Source: Streptomyces sp. HUAS YS2 (lineage in GTDB: Bacteria > Actinomycetota > Actinomycetes > Streptomycetales > Streptomycetaceae). From it: a DNA stretch of 64,000 nt. The notes beneath the pieces are model-generated. The model did not search any database. It saw only the letters and a list, made by a program, of their open reading frames with translations, and had not been told where the DNA came from. Positions 7,488-16,118 of the stretch are shown piece by piece. The position numbers and the translations under genes were made by a program. The stretch lies in assembly GCF_033343995.1 (NCBI RefSeq), contig NZ_CP137573.1, positions 6,171,001 through 6,235,000 of the forward strand, given 5' to 3'. Each line of letters starts with the position of its first letter. Position 1 is the stretch's first letter.

Positions 7488-8852
7488 TCACGGGCAGTAC
7501 TTCACGAATCTCCGGGCGGCGTGCGGTACGCCCGCCCAGTGCGTGTGCAGGTAGCTGGCGTGCACGCCCTGCTGGACGAAGCCCTCCACGCGCCGCTCCG
7601 GCTGCATCAGCCCCCACGCGGGCGCCGCGCCCGCGCCCGGCTCGATCACGGTGCGGTGGAACTCGTGCCCCCGCATCCGCGTGCCGGCCGCCGCGAGCAC
7701 GCTGTCGCCGATGGCGACGGCGTCCCGGTAGCCGAGCGTCAGCCGCTCGGACATCCGCGCGTCGGCGTCGAGGACGCCGCACATGGGGTGCCCGTCGAGC
7801 GACCGCGCCAGGTACAGCAGCCCCGCGCACTCGGCCGCGATCGGCGCGCCGGAGGCGGCGAGCTCGGCGACGGCCTTGCGGAGGGGCTCGTTGGCGGAGA
7901 GCTGCTCGCCGTACACCTCGGGGAAGCCCCCGCCTATGACGAGACCGGAGGTCCCCTCGGGGAGGGCCTCGTCCCGGAGGGGATCGAAGGTGACGACGTC
8001 GGCGCCGCCCGCTTCCAGGAGTTCGGTGTGCTCGGCGTAAGAGAACGTGAACGCGGCCCCACCCGCGACGGCGACGGTCGGCCGGGTCGTGGGCAGGTGT
8101 TCCGGGCCACCCGCGTGCGGCAGCGCCGCGACGCCGGGGTCCCAGGGCTCCACGGAGAGCTCCGGCGCGCTCCGCGCGAGTGCCAGCAGCGCGTCCAGGT
8201 CGCACCCCGCACGCACCTGCTCCGCCTGAGCGGCAACCGCGGCCACGGCCTGCGCCTGCCGCTCCGCGACCGGTACCAGCCCCAGGTGCCGCGACGGCGT
8301 CGCCACCGCGGGCGCGCGCCGCAGCACGCCGAGCACCGGTACGCCGGACTCGCCGAGCGCCTCCCGGAGCAGGTGCTCGTGCCGGTCGGTGGCGACCTTG
8401 TTGAGGATCACCCCGCCGATCCGCACCTCCGGGTCCCAGGACGCGAACCCGTGCACCAGCGCCGCGACCGACCGCGACTGCGACGACGCGTCCACGACCA
8501 GCACCACCGGCGCCTTGAGCAGCTTCGCCACCTGTGCGGTGGACGCCAGCTCGCCCTGGTCGGCGGCCCCGTCGTACAGACCCATCACGCCCTCGACGAC
8601 GGCCAGGTCGCAGCCCCGCGCGCCGTGCGCGAAGAGCGGCGCGACCAGCCCCGTACCGCACATGAAGGCGTCCAGGTTGCGGCCCGGGCGGCCGGTGGCC
8701 AGCGCGTGGTAGCCCGGGTCGATGTAGTCGGGGCCGACCTTGTGCGGGGACACCGCGAGGCCACGGCCGGCGAACGCGGCCATCAGGCCGGTCGCGACCG
8801 TGGTCTTGCCGGCCCCGGAGGACGGCGCGGCGATGACGAGACGTGCTACCAC
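7488..8852 (-). CDS. cobB: Cobyrinate a,c-diamide synthase
   Basis: This 454-aa enzyme amidates the a and c side chains of (hydrogeno)cobyrinate using ATP and glutamine. An N-terminal P-loop domain (APSSGAGKTTVATGL) is followed by KVGPDYIDP and VEGVMGLYDG. The C-terminal type I glutamine amidotransferase domain has the nucleophile in AAECAGLLYL and the catalytic His in GHEFHRT or SYLHTHW. GTG 8852 overlaps the cobO stop by 7 nt, so the two are coupled. It is the last gene of the riboswitch-controlled operon on this strand. Confidence 0.93.
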   Translation of the reverse strand: MVARLVIAAPSSGAGKTTVATGLMAAFAGRGLAVSPHKVGPDYIDPGYHALATGRPGRNLDAFMCGTGLVAPLFAHGARGCDLAVVEGVMGLYDGAADQGELASTAQVAKLLKAPVVLVVDASSQSRSVAALVHGFASWDPEVRIGGVILNKVATDRHEHLLREALGESGVPVLGVLRRAPAVATPSRHLGLVPVAERQAQAVAAVAAQAEQVRAGCDLDALLALARSAPELSVEPWDPGVAALPHAGGPEHLPTTRPTVAVAGGAAFTFSYAEHTELLEAGGADVVTFDPLRDEALPEGTSGLVIGGGFPEVYGEQLSANEPLRKAVAELAASGAPIAAECAGLLYLARSLDGHPMCGVLDADARMSERLTLGYRDAVAIGDSVLAAAGTRMRGHEFHRTVIEPGAGAAPAWGLMQPERRVEGFVQQGVHASYLHTHWAGVPHAARRFVKYCP

Positions 8853-9454
8853 TCGATGCCCCGCTGCCCCTTCTGACCGGCGTCCATCGGGTGCTTGACC
8901 TTGGACATGTCGGTCACCAGGTCCGCGAAGTCCAGCAGTTCCTGCGGGGCGTTGCGGCCGGTGATGACGACGTGCTGCTGACCGGGCCGGTCGCGCAGCA
9001 CCTCGACGACCTCCTTGGTGTCGATCCAGCCCCAGTGCAGCAGGTACGCGAACTCGTCGAGGACGTAGAACCTGTACTTCTCCGCGGCCAGGTCGCGCTT
9101 GACCTGCTCCCAGCCCTCGCGCGCCTTGTCCTCGTGCGACTGCTCGCCCTCGGCGACCTCGCGCTGGATCCAGGACCAGCCCTCGCCCATCTTGTTCCAG
9201 GTGACCGTGCCGCCCTTGCCGGTCTCGCCGAGGGCCTTCAGCGCGTTCTCCTCGCCGACCCGCCACTTCGCCGACTTGACGAACTGGAACACCCCGATCG
9301 GCCAGCCCTGGTTCCAGGCGCGCAGCGCCATGCCGAACGCGGCGGTCGACTTCCCCTTGCCGACACCGGTGTGCACCATCACCAGCGCACGGTTGCGGCG
9401 CTGGCGGGTGGTGAGACCGTCGTCGGGGATGACGGTCGGCTGTCCCTGCGGCAT
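8846..9454 (-). CDS. cobO: Corrinoid adenosyltransferase
   Basis: This 202-aa CobA/CobO-type enzyme transfers the 5'-deoxyadenosyl group of ATP to Co(I) corrinoids. The reversed-type P-loop HTGVGKGKSTAAFGMA is near residue 33, with YVLDEFAY and the C-terminal VTDMSKVKHPMDAGQ typical of the family. The length matches the family. ATG 9454 shares one base with the chelatase stop (TAATG), a tight operon junction. Confidence 0.94.
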   Translation of the reverse strand: MPQGQPTVIPDDGLTTRQRRNRALVMVHTGVGKGKSTAAFGMALRAWNQGWPIGVFQFVKSAKWRVGEENALKALGETGKGGTVTWNKMGEGWSWIQREVAEGEQSHEDKAREGWEQVKRDLAAEKYRFYVLDEFAYLLHWGWIDTKEVVEVLRDRPGQQHVVITGRNAPQELLDFADLVTDMSKVKHPMDAGQKGQRGIEW

Positions 9455-11490
9455 TAGGCGGCCCTCCTGGCGGTGGCGTGTTCGGCTTGTACGTTCCGGA
9501 CGAGGCCGGCGATCGAGTCGGCGCGCAGCTCGTCCAAGGTGACGGCGGTGCCGCCGAGTTCACGGGCGAGGTCCCCGGCGAGGCCGAGCCGGACCGGCCC
9601 GGTCTCGCAGTCCACGACCACGCTGGCGGTGCCCTCGGCGGCGTGCAGCCGCGCGGCGCGGGCGGCGAGCGCCACCGGGTCCGCGCCGCCGCCGGTCGCC
9701 CGGCCGTCGGTCACGACGACCAGCAGCGGGCGGCGCGACGGGTCGCGCAACCGCTCGACGCGCAGCACGTCGTGGGCCTTGAGCAGCCCGGCGGAGAGCG
9801 GCGTACGGCCGCCCGTCGGGAGCTGTTCGAGCCGGGCCGCGGCGGCGTCGACGGACGAGGTCGGCGGCAGCGCGACCTCGGCGTCACGGCCGCGGAAGGT
9901 GACCAGGCCGACCTTGTCGCGGCGCTGGTACGCGTCGAGGAGCAGCGAGAGCACCGCCCCCTTGACCGCGCTCATGCGCTGCCGGGCGGCCATGGAGCCG
10001 GAGGCGTCCACGGCGAACAGGACGAGGTTGCCCTCGCGGCCCTCACGGGTCGCCTGCCGCAGGTCGTCGCGCCGGACCACCAGGCCCGGGCCGGAACGGC
10101 CGCGGGCTCTCTGGTGCGGGGCGGCGGCGGTGACCGTGGCGGTGAGGTGGAGCTTGGTCAGCGCGCCGCGGGGCCGGGTGGCGCCGGTGGTCCGGCCGTG
10201 CTCGGTACGAGCGCGGGAGCGGCGGCCGGCCGCGCCCTCGCCGAGACCGGGCACGCTGAGCATCTTCGTACGGAACGGCTCGGCGGCCTTGACGGCTGCG
10301 CGCTCTCCGGCGCCGCCGGGGGAGGGCGCGGGGGCGGGGGCCTCGTCGGGGGACGGGCTCTCCGGGGCGGCGTCGGGCCCGTCGCCCTGCGGCGGAACGC
10401 CACCGCCACCGCCACCCCCGTCCGGGCCGCCGTCGCCGGGGCCGTCGGGGTCCGGGTCCGGATCGTCCTCCGGCTCTTCGCCCTTGAACTGCTCCAGGGT
10501 CTCGTCGAGTTTGTCCTCGTCGAGGCCGGGAGCGTCGAAGGGGTTGCGGCGCCGGCGGTGCGGCAGCGCGAGCAGCGCCGCCTGCCGGACGTCCTCCGAT
10601 GTGACGTCGGTCCGCCCCGCCCAGGCGGCGAGCGCGGTCGCGGTCCGGGCCATCACGATGTCGGCGCGCATGCCGTCGACCTCGAACGCGGCGCAGGTCG
10701 CGGCGATCTGGAGCAGCGCGGCGTCCCCGAGCACGACCTGCGGCAGCAGGGCGCGGGCGGCGACGATCCGGTCCCGCAGCGCGGTCTCCTCGGCCGCCCA
10801 GCGGGCGGCGAAGGCGGCCGGGTCGTCCTCGAAAGCGAGCCTCCGGCGCACCACTTCGACCCGCTGCTCGGGCTCGCGCGAGGCGGCGACCTCGACGGTG
10901 AGCCCGAACCGGTCGAGCAACTGCGGCCGCAGCTCGCCCTCCTCGGGGTTCATCGTGCCCACGAGCAGGAACCGCGCGGCGTGCCGCACGGAGACGCCCT
11001 CGCGCTCGACGTAGGAGGAGCCCATGGCGGCGGCGTCGAGCAGCAGATCGATCAGATGGTCGTGCAGCAGATTGACCTCGTCGACGTACAGGATGCCGCG
11101 ATGCGCATCGGCCAGCAGCCCCGGCTCGAACGCCTTCACACCGTCGGCGAGCGCCTTCTCGATGTCCAGCGCGCCGACCAGCCGGTCCTCGGACGCGCCG
11201 ACGGGCAGCTCGACCATGCGCGCGGGCCGGGAGTCGGCCCCGGCCGCCCGGTGCGGCCCGTCCGGGCAGCCCGGATCGGGCGAGGCGGGATCACAGCTGA
11301 ACCGGCACCCGGCGACCACGGCCACCGGCGGCAGCAGATCGGCGAGCGCCCGCACGGCGGTCGACTTGGCGGTCCCCTTCTCGCCGCGCACGAGAACCCC
11401 GCCCACCGCCGGGCTGACGGCGTTCAGCAGCAACGCCAGCCGCAGGTCGTCCATCCCGACGACGGCGGTGAACGGATACCGGGTGCTCAC
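9454..11490 (-). CDS. ChlI/ChlD-type chelatase subunit (AAA plus VWA)
   Basis: This 678-aa fusion has an N-terminal AAA ATPase (GEKGTAKSTAVRAL near residue 37, YVDEVNLL Walker B, GTMNPEEGELRPQLLDRF), an acidic Asp/Pro/Gly linker around residues 330-390, and a C-terminal VWA domain with the metal-dependent adhesion motif DASGSM. Such proteins are the ATP-driven partners of the large chelatase CobN for cobalt insertion. No cobN lies in this operon, so its partner must be encoded elsewhere, be another chelatase, or be lost. GTG 11490 is the start. The frame is complete. Confidence 0.85.
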   Translation of the reverse strand: MSTRYPFTAVVGMDDLRLALLLNAVSPAVGGVLVRGEKGTAKSTAVRALADLLPPVAVVAGCRFSCDPASPDPGCPDGPHRAAGADSRPARMVELPVGASEDRLVGALDIEKALADGVKAFEPGLLADAHRGILYVDEVNLLHDHLIDLLLDAAAMGSSYVEREGVSVRHAARFLLVGTMNPEEGELRPQLLDRFGLTVEVAASREPEQRVEVVRRRLAFEDDPAAFAARWAAEETALRDRIVAARALLPQVVLGDAALLQIAATCAAFEVDGMRADIVMARTATALAAWAGRTDVTSEDVRQAALLALPHRRRRNPFDAPGLDEDKLDETLEQFKGEEPEDDPDPDPDGPGDGGPDGGGGGGGVPPQGDGPDAAPESPSPDEAPAPAPSPGGAGERAAVKAAEPFRTKMLSVPGLGEGAAGRRSRARTEHGRTTGATRPRGALTKLHLTATVTAAAPHQRARGRSGPGLVVRRDDLRQATREGREGNLVLFAVDASGSMAARQRMSAVKGAVLSLLLDAYQRRDKVGLVTFRGRDAEVALPPTSSVDAAAARLEQLPTGGRTPLSAGLLKAHDVLRVERLRDPSRRPLLVVVTDGRATGGGADPVALAARAARLHAAEGTASVVVDCETGPVRLGLAGDLARELGGTAVTLDELRADSIAGLVRNVQAEHATARRAA

Positions 11491-11536
11491 AGGCTGGTCC
11501 TTTCCACGAGTTCCAACGGCTGATCCACCGGCCGCC

Positions 11537-13045
11537 TCACGGCGCGCCCGGCGGTACGAACGGAAGGCCTTCCGGCGGGCCGGTCTCGATCAGACGCAGC
11601 AGCGCGTCCGTGTCCGCGTGTTCCTCGATCAGGTCGCCGAGGCGGTCCAGCTGCTCCTCCCGCAGCGCGCCGAACGACGTGTCCGGTGCCGGGACGAAGC
11701 GGCGGCCCGCCGCCGTCGCGACCTCACGGAGGAACGCCCGCCTGAAGCCGTCGCTCTCCAGGGAGCCGTGCCAGTGCGTTCCCCACACCGCGCCCACCCG
11801 GCAGCCGTCCAGGAACGGCTCGCCGCCGTGTACGTCCGCGACACCGTGGTGGATCTCGTAGCCCTCGACGCGCTCGCCGAGCGCCTCGCCGACCGGGCGG
11901 GCCAGGGTCTTCTCCACCGCGAAGCGGACCCGTACGGGCAGCAGCCCGAGCCCGGCCACGCTGCCCGCCTTGGACTCGACCTCGTCCTCGATGTGCTCCG
12001 ACAGCGCCTGGAAGCCGCCGCAGATGCCGAGCACCGGCCGGCCCTCCGCCGCGCGCCGCGCGATAGCGTCCGCAAGGCCTCGCTCCCGCAGCCAGGCCAG
12101 CGCCTTCACCGTCCCGCGCGTCCCCGGTACGACGACCAGGTCCGCGTCGACGAGCTCCTCCGCGCGGTCCACGAACCGCACCACCACGCCCGGCTCGGCC
12201 GCCAGCGCGTCGACGTCCGTGAAGTTCGACATCAGCGGGACCGCGCAGACCGCGACCCGCAGCACGTCCTCGCCGACCGGCGGCGCGACCACGGACTCCC
12301 GCACCGCGCCGCGCAGCGAGACCCGCAGGCCGTCCTCCTCGTCGATGCCGAGGCCGTGCGCGTACGGCAGGACGCCGAAGGTCCGCCGCCCGGTCAGGCC
12401 GTGCAGCATGTCGAGACCCGGTTCCAGCAGCGTCACGTCGCCGCGGAACTTGTTCACCAGGTACCCGGCGATCAGCCGCTGGTCCTCCGGCGCGAGCAGC
12501 GCCGTCGTTCCGAAGAACTGGGCGAACACCCCGCCCCGGTCGATGTCCCCGACGACCACCACCGGCAGCTCCGCCGCCCGCGCGATCCCCATGTTGACGA
12601 TGTCCGTGCGCCGCAGGTTGATCTCGGCGGGGCTGCCCGCGCCCTCGCAGATCACCGCGTCGTACGTGCTCCGCAGCTCCTCCAGGCAGCCGAGGACCGG
12701 CTCGAACAGCTCCTTCTGCCGGCCCCCGTGGTACCCGCGGGCGCTCAGCTCGCCGACCGGCCTGCCCATCAGCACGACCTGGCTGGACCGGTCGCTGCCG
12801 GGCTTCAGCAGCACCGGGTTCATCAGCGCGGTCGGCTCGACCCGTGCCGCCTGCGCCTGCATGGCCTGCGCCCGGCCGATCTCCGCGCCCTCCCGGGTCA
12901 CGAAGGAGTTCAGGGACATGTTCTGTCCCTTGAACGGCGCGACCTTGATCCCCTGCCGGACCAGCCAACGGCAGATGCCGGCCGTGACGACGCTCTTGCC
13001 CGCGTCGGACGTGGTCCCGGCGACCAGCAGCCCCCCGCCTCTCAT
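11537..13045 (-). CDS. cobQ: Cobyric acid synthase
   Basis: This 502-aa glutamine-dependent amidase acts on side chains b, d, e and g of adenosylcobyrinate diamide. The N-terminal domain has GTTSDAGKSVVTAGI and PFKGQNMSLNS; the central part has EGAGSPAEINLR and GDIDRGGVFA. The C-terminal glutaminase domain has the Cys in LGICGGFQAL and the His in VWGTHWHGSLE. ATG 13045 overlaps the cobD stop as ATGA, so translation is coupled. It is followed by a 46-bp gap to the chelatase gene, where cobN would be expected. Confidence 0.94.
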   Translation of the reverse strand: MRGGGLLVAGTTSDAGKSVVTAGICRWLVRQGIKVAPFKGQNMSLNSFVTREGAEIGRAQAMQAQAARVEPTALMNPVLLKPGSDRSSQVVLMGRPVGELSARGYHGGRQKELFEPVLGCLEELRSTYDAVICEGAGSPAEINLRRTDIVNMGIARAAELPVVVVGDIDRGGVFAQFFGTTALLAPEDQRLIAGYLVNKFRGDVTLLEPGLDMLHGLTGRRTFGVLPYAHGLGIDEEDGLRVSLRGAVRESVVAPPVGEDVLRVAVCAVPLMSNFTDVDALAAEPGVVVRFVDRAEELVDADLVVVPGTRGTVKALAWLRERGLADAIARRAAEGRPVLGICGGFQALSEHIEDEVESKAGSVAGLGLLPVRVRFAVEKTLARPVGEALGERVEGYEIHHGVADVHGGEPFLDGCRVGAVWGTHWHGSLESDGFRRAFLREVATAAGRRFVPAPDTSFGALREEQLDRLGDLIEEHADTDALLRLIETGPPEGLPFVPPGAP

Positions 13046-14004
13046 GCACCCCTCCGCTTCCACGCGCCCGCCACGAGCCTTCCGGCCACACACACCCCCA
13101 GCGTCAGCGCCGTCACCCGGCGCGACAGACGTACCGCCCGCTCGATGTCGGCCACCGCCACGTCCCGGCCCGGCCCGTTCAGGACCGGCCGGTGCTCGAC
13201 CCGCCCGCCGTACGACAGGGTGCCCCCGAGCCGTACGCCGAGCGCCCCCGCGAACGAGGCCTCCACCGGGCCCGCGTTGGGGCTCGGGTGCTTCGCCGCG
13301 TCCGCGCGCCAGGCCCGTACCGCGCCCTGGCGGTCGCCGCCGGCGACGGTGGCCAGCGCGGCGGTCAGCCGGGCGCCCGGCCATCCGGCCAGGTCGTCGA
13401 GCCGGGCCGACGCCCAGCCGAACCGGCGGTACCGCGCGGACTTGTGGCCGACCATCGCGTCCAGGGTGTTCACCGCGCGGAAGCCGAGCAGCCCCGGCAC
13501 TCCCGCGACCGCGCCCCACACGAGCGCGCCCACCACGGCGTCGGAGGTGTTCTCGGCGACCGACTCGACGACGGCGCGGGCCATCCCCGGACCGTCCAGC
13601 GCCTGCGGGTCGCGTCCGCACAGATGGGGCAGCCGCTCCCGGGCGGCCTCCAGGTCGCCCGCCGCGAGCGCGCCGCCGATCGCCCGGGCCTCCCGGCCCA
13701 GACTCGTGCCGCCGACGACGGCCCACACGGAGGCTGCGGTCAGCGCGACGGAGGCGGTGCTCCGGCCCCTGACGGCCCGGGCCGCGAGCGCGCCCGCGGC
13801 GGCGGCGCCGCCCACGCAGGCGGCGGTGTGCAGCGCACCCCAGCCGCGGTGGTCGCGCCACAGGACGCGCTCGACCGCCCCCGCGGCCCGGCCGAAGGCC
13901 GCGACGGGATGGCCCCGGCGCGGGTCGCCCAGGGCGAGATCGGCCACCAGACCGGCGGTGGCGCCGTACGCGAAGACAGCTGTGGCTGAACTGCGGCCAG
14001 GCAT
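13042..14004 (-). CDS. cobD: Adenosylcobinamide-phosphate synthase (CbiB)
   Basis: This 320-aa integral membrane protein joins the aminopropanol arm to adenosylcobyric acid. Family hallmarks are GDPRRGHPVAAFGR near residue 27, AENTSDAVVGALVWG, GFRAVNTLDAMVGHKSARYRRFGW and the HPSPNAGPVEASFAGALGV stretch. It is the first gene of the operon, with the cobalamin riboswitch ending about 35 nt upstream. Length fits the family. Confidence 0.93.
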   Translation of the reverse strand: MPGRSSATAVFAYGATAGLVADLALGDPRRGHPVAAFGRAAGAVERVLWRDHRGWGALHTAACVGGAAAAGALAARAVRGRSTASVALTAASVWAVVGGTSLGREARAIGGALAAGDLEAARERLPHLCGRDPQALDGPGMARAVVESVAENTSDAVVGALVWGAVAGVPGLLGFRAVNTLDAMVGHKSARYRRFGWASARLDDLAGWPGARLTAALATVAGGDRQGAVRAWRADAAKHPSPNAGPVEASFAGALGVRLGGTLSYGGRVEHRPVLNGPGRDVAVADIERAVRLSRRVTALTLGVCVAGRLVAGAWKRRGA

Positions 14005-14037
14005 GGCGCATTGTCCTCACTCAGGGTCCGCGCCCTG

Positions 14038-14160
14038 GCTCGACGTGACCGGCGGCGAGAGTTCCTGGCTCCCGGGGCTCGTACCTCGTACCCCGGTCAC
14101 AGTGGCGGGACCGCGCCGGATTCGCACCGGGCTTCCTCTTCGTTGCCGCCGTAATGGCCC
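14038..14160 (-). promoter_or_regulatory. Cobalamin riboswitch
   Basis: On the minus strand the segment reads GGAAGCCCGGTGCGAATCC, then GCGCGGTCCCGCCACTGTG, the highly conserved core of the adenosylcobalamin aptamer. It is followed about 25 nt later by a B12-box-like GAGCCAGGA and CTCTCGCCGCCGGTCACG. It lies directly before cobD, so coenzyme B12 should switch off the cobD-cobQ-chelatase-cobO-cobB operon, probably by masking the cobD ribosome site, since no clear terminator follows. Confidence 0.93.
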
Positions 14161-14164
14161 CGTG

Positions 14165-14194
14165 AGTCCACCACGCCCCGCGAACAGCCGTCAA
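14165..14194 (-). promoter_or_regulatory. Candidate promoter of the cobalamin operon
   Basis: On the minus strand TTGACG (14194-14189) and TGGACT (14170-14165) are separated by 18 nt, fitting a principal-sigma promoter. Transcription would begin just before the riboswitch aptamer. Confidence 0.5.
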
Positions 14195-14244
14195 CTCACC
14201 CTTGACCTGCGACGGGTCACTGTGCGAAGCACCACAAACACGAC

Positions 14245-14284
14245 GGCCGGGCGGGCCGCACCCGAAGGTGCGACCCGCCCGGCC
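14245..14284 (-). terminator. Hairpin terminator of the phosphate-transporter unit
   Basis: An 18-bp stem with one mismatch (14245-14262 with 14267-14284, CGAA tetraloop) begins 16 nt after the stop of the 73-aa membrane-protein gene. It should separate the pit unit from the cobalamin operon. Confidence 0.75.
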
Positions 14285-14299
14285 GGTGGTTCCGGATCG

Positions 14300-14521
14300 T
14301 CAGGCGACGATCAGATAGATGCCGTACGCGACGGCCGCCGCGCACAGCGCGAAGCAGGCGTACGCGCCGGTCCGCGCCAGTGCGGCGGAGCCGCCCTGCG
14401 CGGCGGCCCGCTCCTGCTTGGAGAGGCCGGCGATGCCGAGGGTGAACAGGCCCACGAGGGCGACGGTCGCCACGAGGCTGACTCCGAAGACGGAGCCGAG
14501 AGCTGCCCAGTCGATCTTCAT
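14300..14521 (-). CDS. Small membrane protein linked to the phosphate transporter
   Basis: This 73-aa protein has two transmembrane helices (about residues 8-32 and 50-71) joined by the cytoplasmic-looking loop SKQERAAAQGG. No catalytic motif is visible. It starts 12 nt after the pit stop and is surely in the same transcript, so an accessory role for the phosphate carrier is plausible. I know it only as a conserved streptomycete protein of unknown function. Confidence 0.75.
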   Translation of the reverse strand: MKIDWAALGSVFGVSLVATVALVGLFTLGIAGLSKQERAAAQGGSAALARTGAYACFALCAAAVAYGIYLIVA

Positions 14522-14533
14522 GTCGTTCGTTCC

Positions 14534-15799
14534 TTACACCGCGGCGGCGGAGGCCGGGGGAGCGGCCGGGTCCGTGGGGGCCGGCGTGGGGATGGTGGTC
14601 TTGAGGTCCTCGTCCGCGACGGCGGCGACGGAGCCGGCCGGCGGCGGGGTGACGGCCGCGATGGCCGTGGTCACGACACCCGCGGGCTCGGCGTCGACGT
14701 CCGTGTCGTTGACGTTGGTGTGGTCGACGACCTGGCGGCGGGAGATGACCCAGATGGCGACGCAGGAGGCGATCAGGAAGGCCGTGACGGCGGCGACGCC
14801 CCAGGAGCCCTGACGGGCGACGTACTCGGCGCCGGCCCCGACCAGGCCCGCGGCCGGAAGGGTCAGGCCCCAGGCGACGAACATCCGGGTGGCGGTCGAC
14901 CAGCGGACGACGCCGCCCTTGCGGCCCAGGCCCGCGCCCATGACGGCGCCGGAGCAGGAGTGCGTGGTCGAGAGGGAGAAGCCCAGGTGGGAGGAGGCCA
15001 GGATGACCGTGGCCGCGCTGGTCTGCGCGGCGAAGCCCTGCTGCGGCTGGAGGTCCGTCAGGCCCTTGCCCATCGTGCGGATGATGCGCCAGCCGCCGAG
15101 GTAGGTGCCGAGCGCGATCGCCGTACCGGCGGAGACGATGACCCAGACCGGCGGGTTCGAGCCGGGGGCGAGGGCGCCGCCGGCGACCAGGGCCAGGGTG
15201 ATGATGCCCATCGTCTTCTGGGCGTCGTTGGTGCCGTGGGCGAGGGAGACGAGACCGGCGGACGCGATCTGACCGGCCCGGTAGCCCTTCTCGGTCGCCT
15301 TGCCGTCCGCGTTCTTGCCGAGGCGGTACGAGAGCCGGGTGCCGAGCATCGCGGCGATGCCGGCGACCAGCGGGGCCGCGACGGCCGGGATCAGGACCTT
15401 GGTGACGACGACGTCGCCGTTGACGCCGCTGACGCCGATCGAGGCGACGGTCGCACCGATGAGGCCGCCCATCAGAGCGTGGGAGGAGCTGGACGGCAGT
15501 CCGACCAGCCAGGTCACGAGATTCCACAGGATCGCGCCGACGAGCGCGGCGAGGATCACTTCGGGCTGGATGCCCTCTTCGTTGACCAGTCCCTTGGAGA
15601 TCGTGTTGGCGACCTCGATGGACAGGAAGGCGCCGACGAGGTTCAGCACGGCGGACATGGCCACCGCCGTCTTCGGCTTGAGTGCACCGGTCGAGATGGT
15701 CGTGGCCATCGCGTTGGCGGTGTCGTGGAAACCGTTCGTGAAATCGAACACGAGAGCTGTCACGACCACAATGGCGAGCAGCAGCGTGATGTGTTCCAT
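14534..15799 (-). CDS. pitH2: PiT-family low-affinity phosphate transporter
   Basis: This 421-aa inorganic phosphate carrier shows the paired PiT signatures DFTNGFHDTANAMATTIS near the N-terminus and SLAHGTNDAQKTMGI in the second half. About ten membrane helices are visible. The last 80 residues are Ala/Pro/Thr/Val-rich and look like an extramembrane tail. A PHO-box-like repeat lies 48 bp upstream, indicating PhoP control. The symbol pitH2 rests on my memory that the copy next to the cobalamin genes in S. coelicolor carries that name. Confidence 0.9.
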   Translation of the reverse strand: MEHITLLLAIVVVTALVFDFTNGFHDTANAMATTISTGALKPKTAVAMSAVLNLVGAFLSIEVANTISKGLVNEEGIQPEVILAALVGAILWNLVTWLVGLPSSSSHALMGGLIGATVASIGVSGVNGDVVVTKVLIPAVAAPLVAGIAAMLGTRLSYRLGKNADGKATEKGYRAGQIASAGLVSLAHGTNDAQKTMGIITLALVAGGALAPGSNPPVWVIVSAGTAIALGTYLGGWRIIRTMGKGLTDLQPQQGFAAQTSAATVILASSHLGFSLSTTHSCSGAVMGAGLGRKGGVVRWSTATRMFVAWGLTLPAAGLVGAGAEYVARQGSWGVAAVTAFLIASCVAIWVISRRQVVDHTNVNDTDVDAEPAGVVTTAIAAVTPPPAGSVAAVADEDLKTTIPTPAPTDPAAPPASAAAV

Positions 15800-16118
15800 T
15801 TACCCAGGCAATCGTTTGACGTCAGTGGCGCGTCGAACGTAAGCAACCTGAGTGAACGGAAGATGAACTGGGTCGGGCGATGGGGTGTCTCGAACCGGGT
15901 TCCGGGGATTCCGCTTAGCCGTGGGGTCGCTCGAACGAGGCGGGTGTGACCGGCGGTAATACCCGTACTCGTGGGGGAGTGGCCGGTGTGTGCCGGTACG
16001 GCCACTATCGCCCGGCGGCCCGTCGCCGCCCCGGCCGACGCGGTCGGAAGAGATTCTGGTCACCCTGGCGGCCCCCTGTCGGCTGGCAGAGCGCCGCACC
16101 CGTACCGACACTGGAACG
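15800..16118. other. Divergent intergenic region with PHO box
   Basis: These 319 bases separate pitH2 and the alpha/beta hydrolase gene. The minus-strand PHO-box repeat near pitH2 is the only element I can assign. The hydrolase-proximal half is GC-rich and open in the hydrolase frame, so part of it may be coding if translation starts upstream of 16119. Confidence 0.5.
15847..15868 (-). promoter_or_regulatory. PHO box (PhoP direct repeat)
   Basis: On the minus strand two adjacent 11-nt units read GTTCATCTTCC and GTTCACTCAGG. They match the GTTCA-type direct-repeat unit of the streptomycete PhoP regulator, with the first five bases conserved in both. Position, 48-69 bp before the pitH2 start, fits promoter control by phosphate. 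Confidence 0.75.

Noticed and set aside
6712..8661. A very long minus-strand frame upstream of cobE, through the ZIP gene
   Set aside because: It is antisense to clear coding sequence of the ZIP and overlaps cobB; open only because of high GC.
9454..11490. Magnesium chelatase for bacteriochlorophyll
   Set aside because: The gene lies between cobQ and cobO under a cobalamin riboswitch, and no photosynthesis gene is present.
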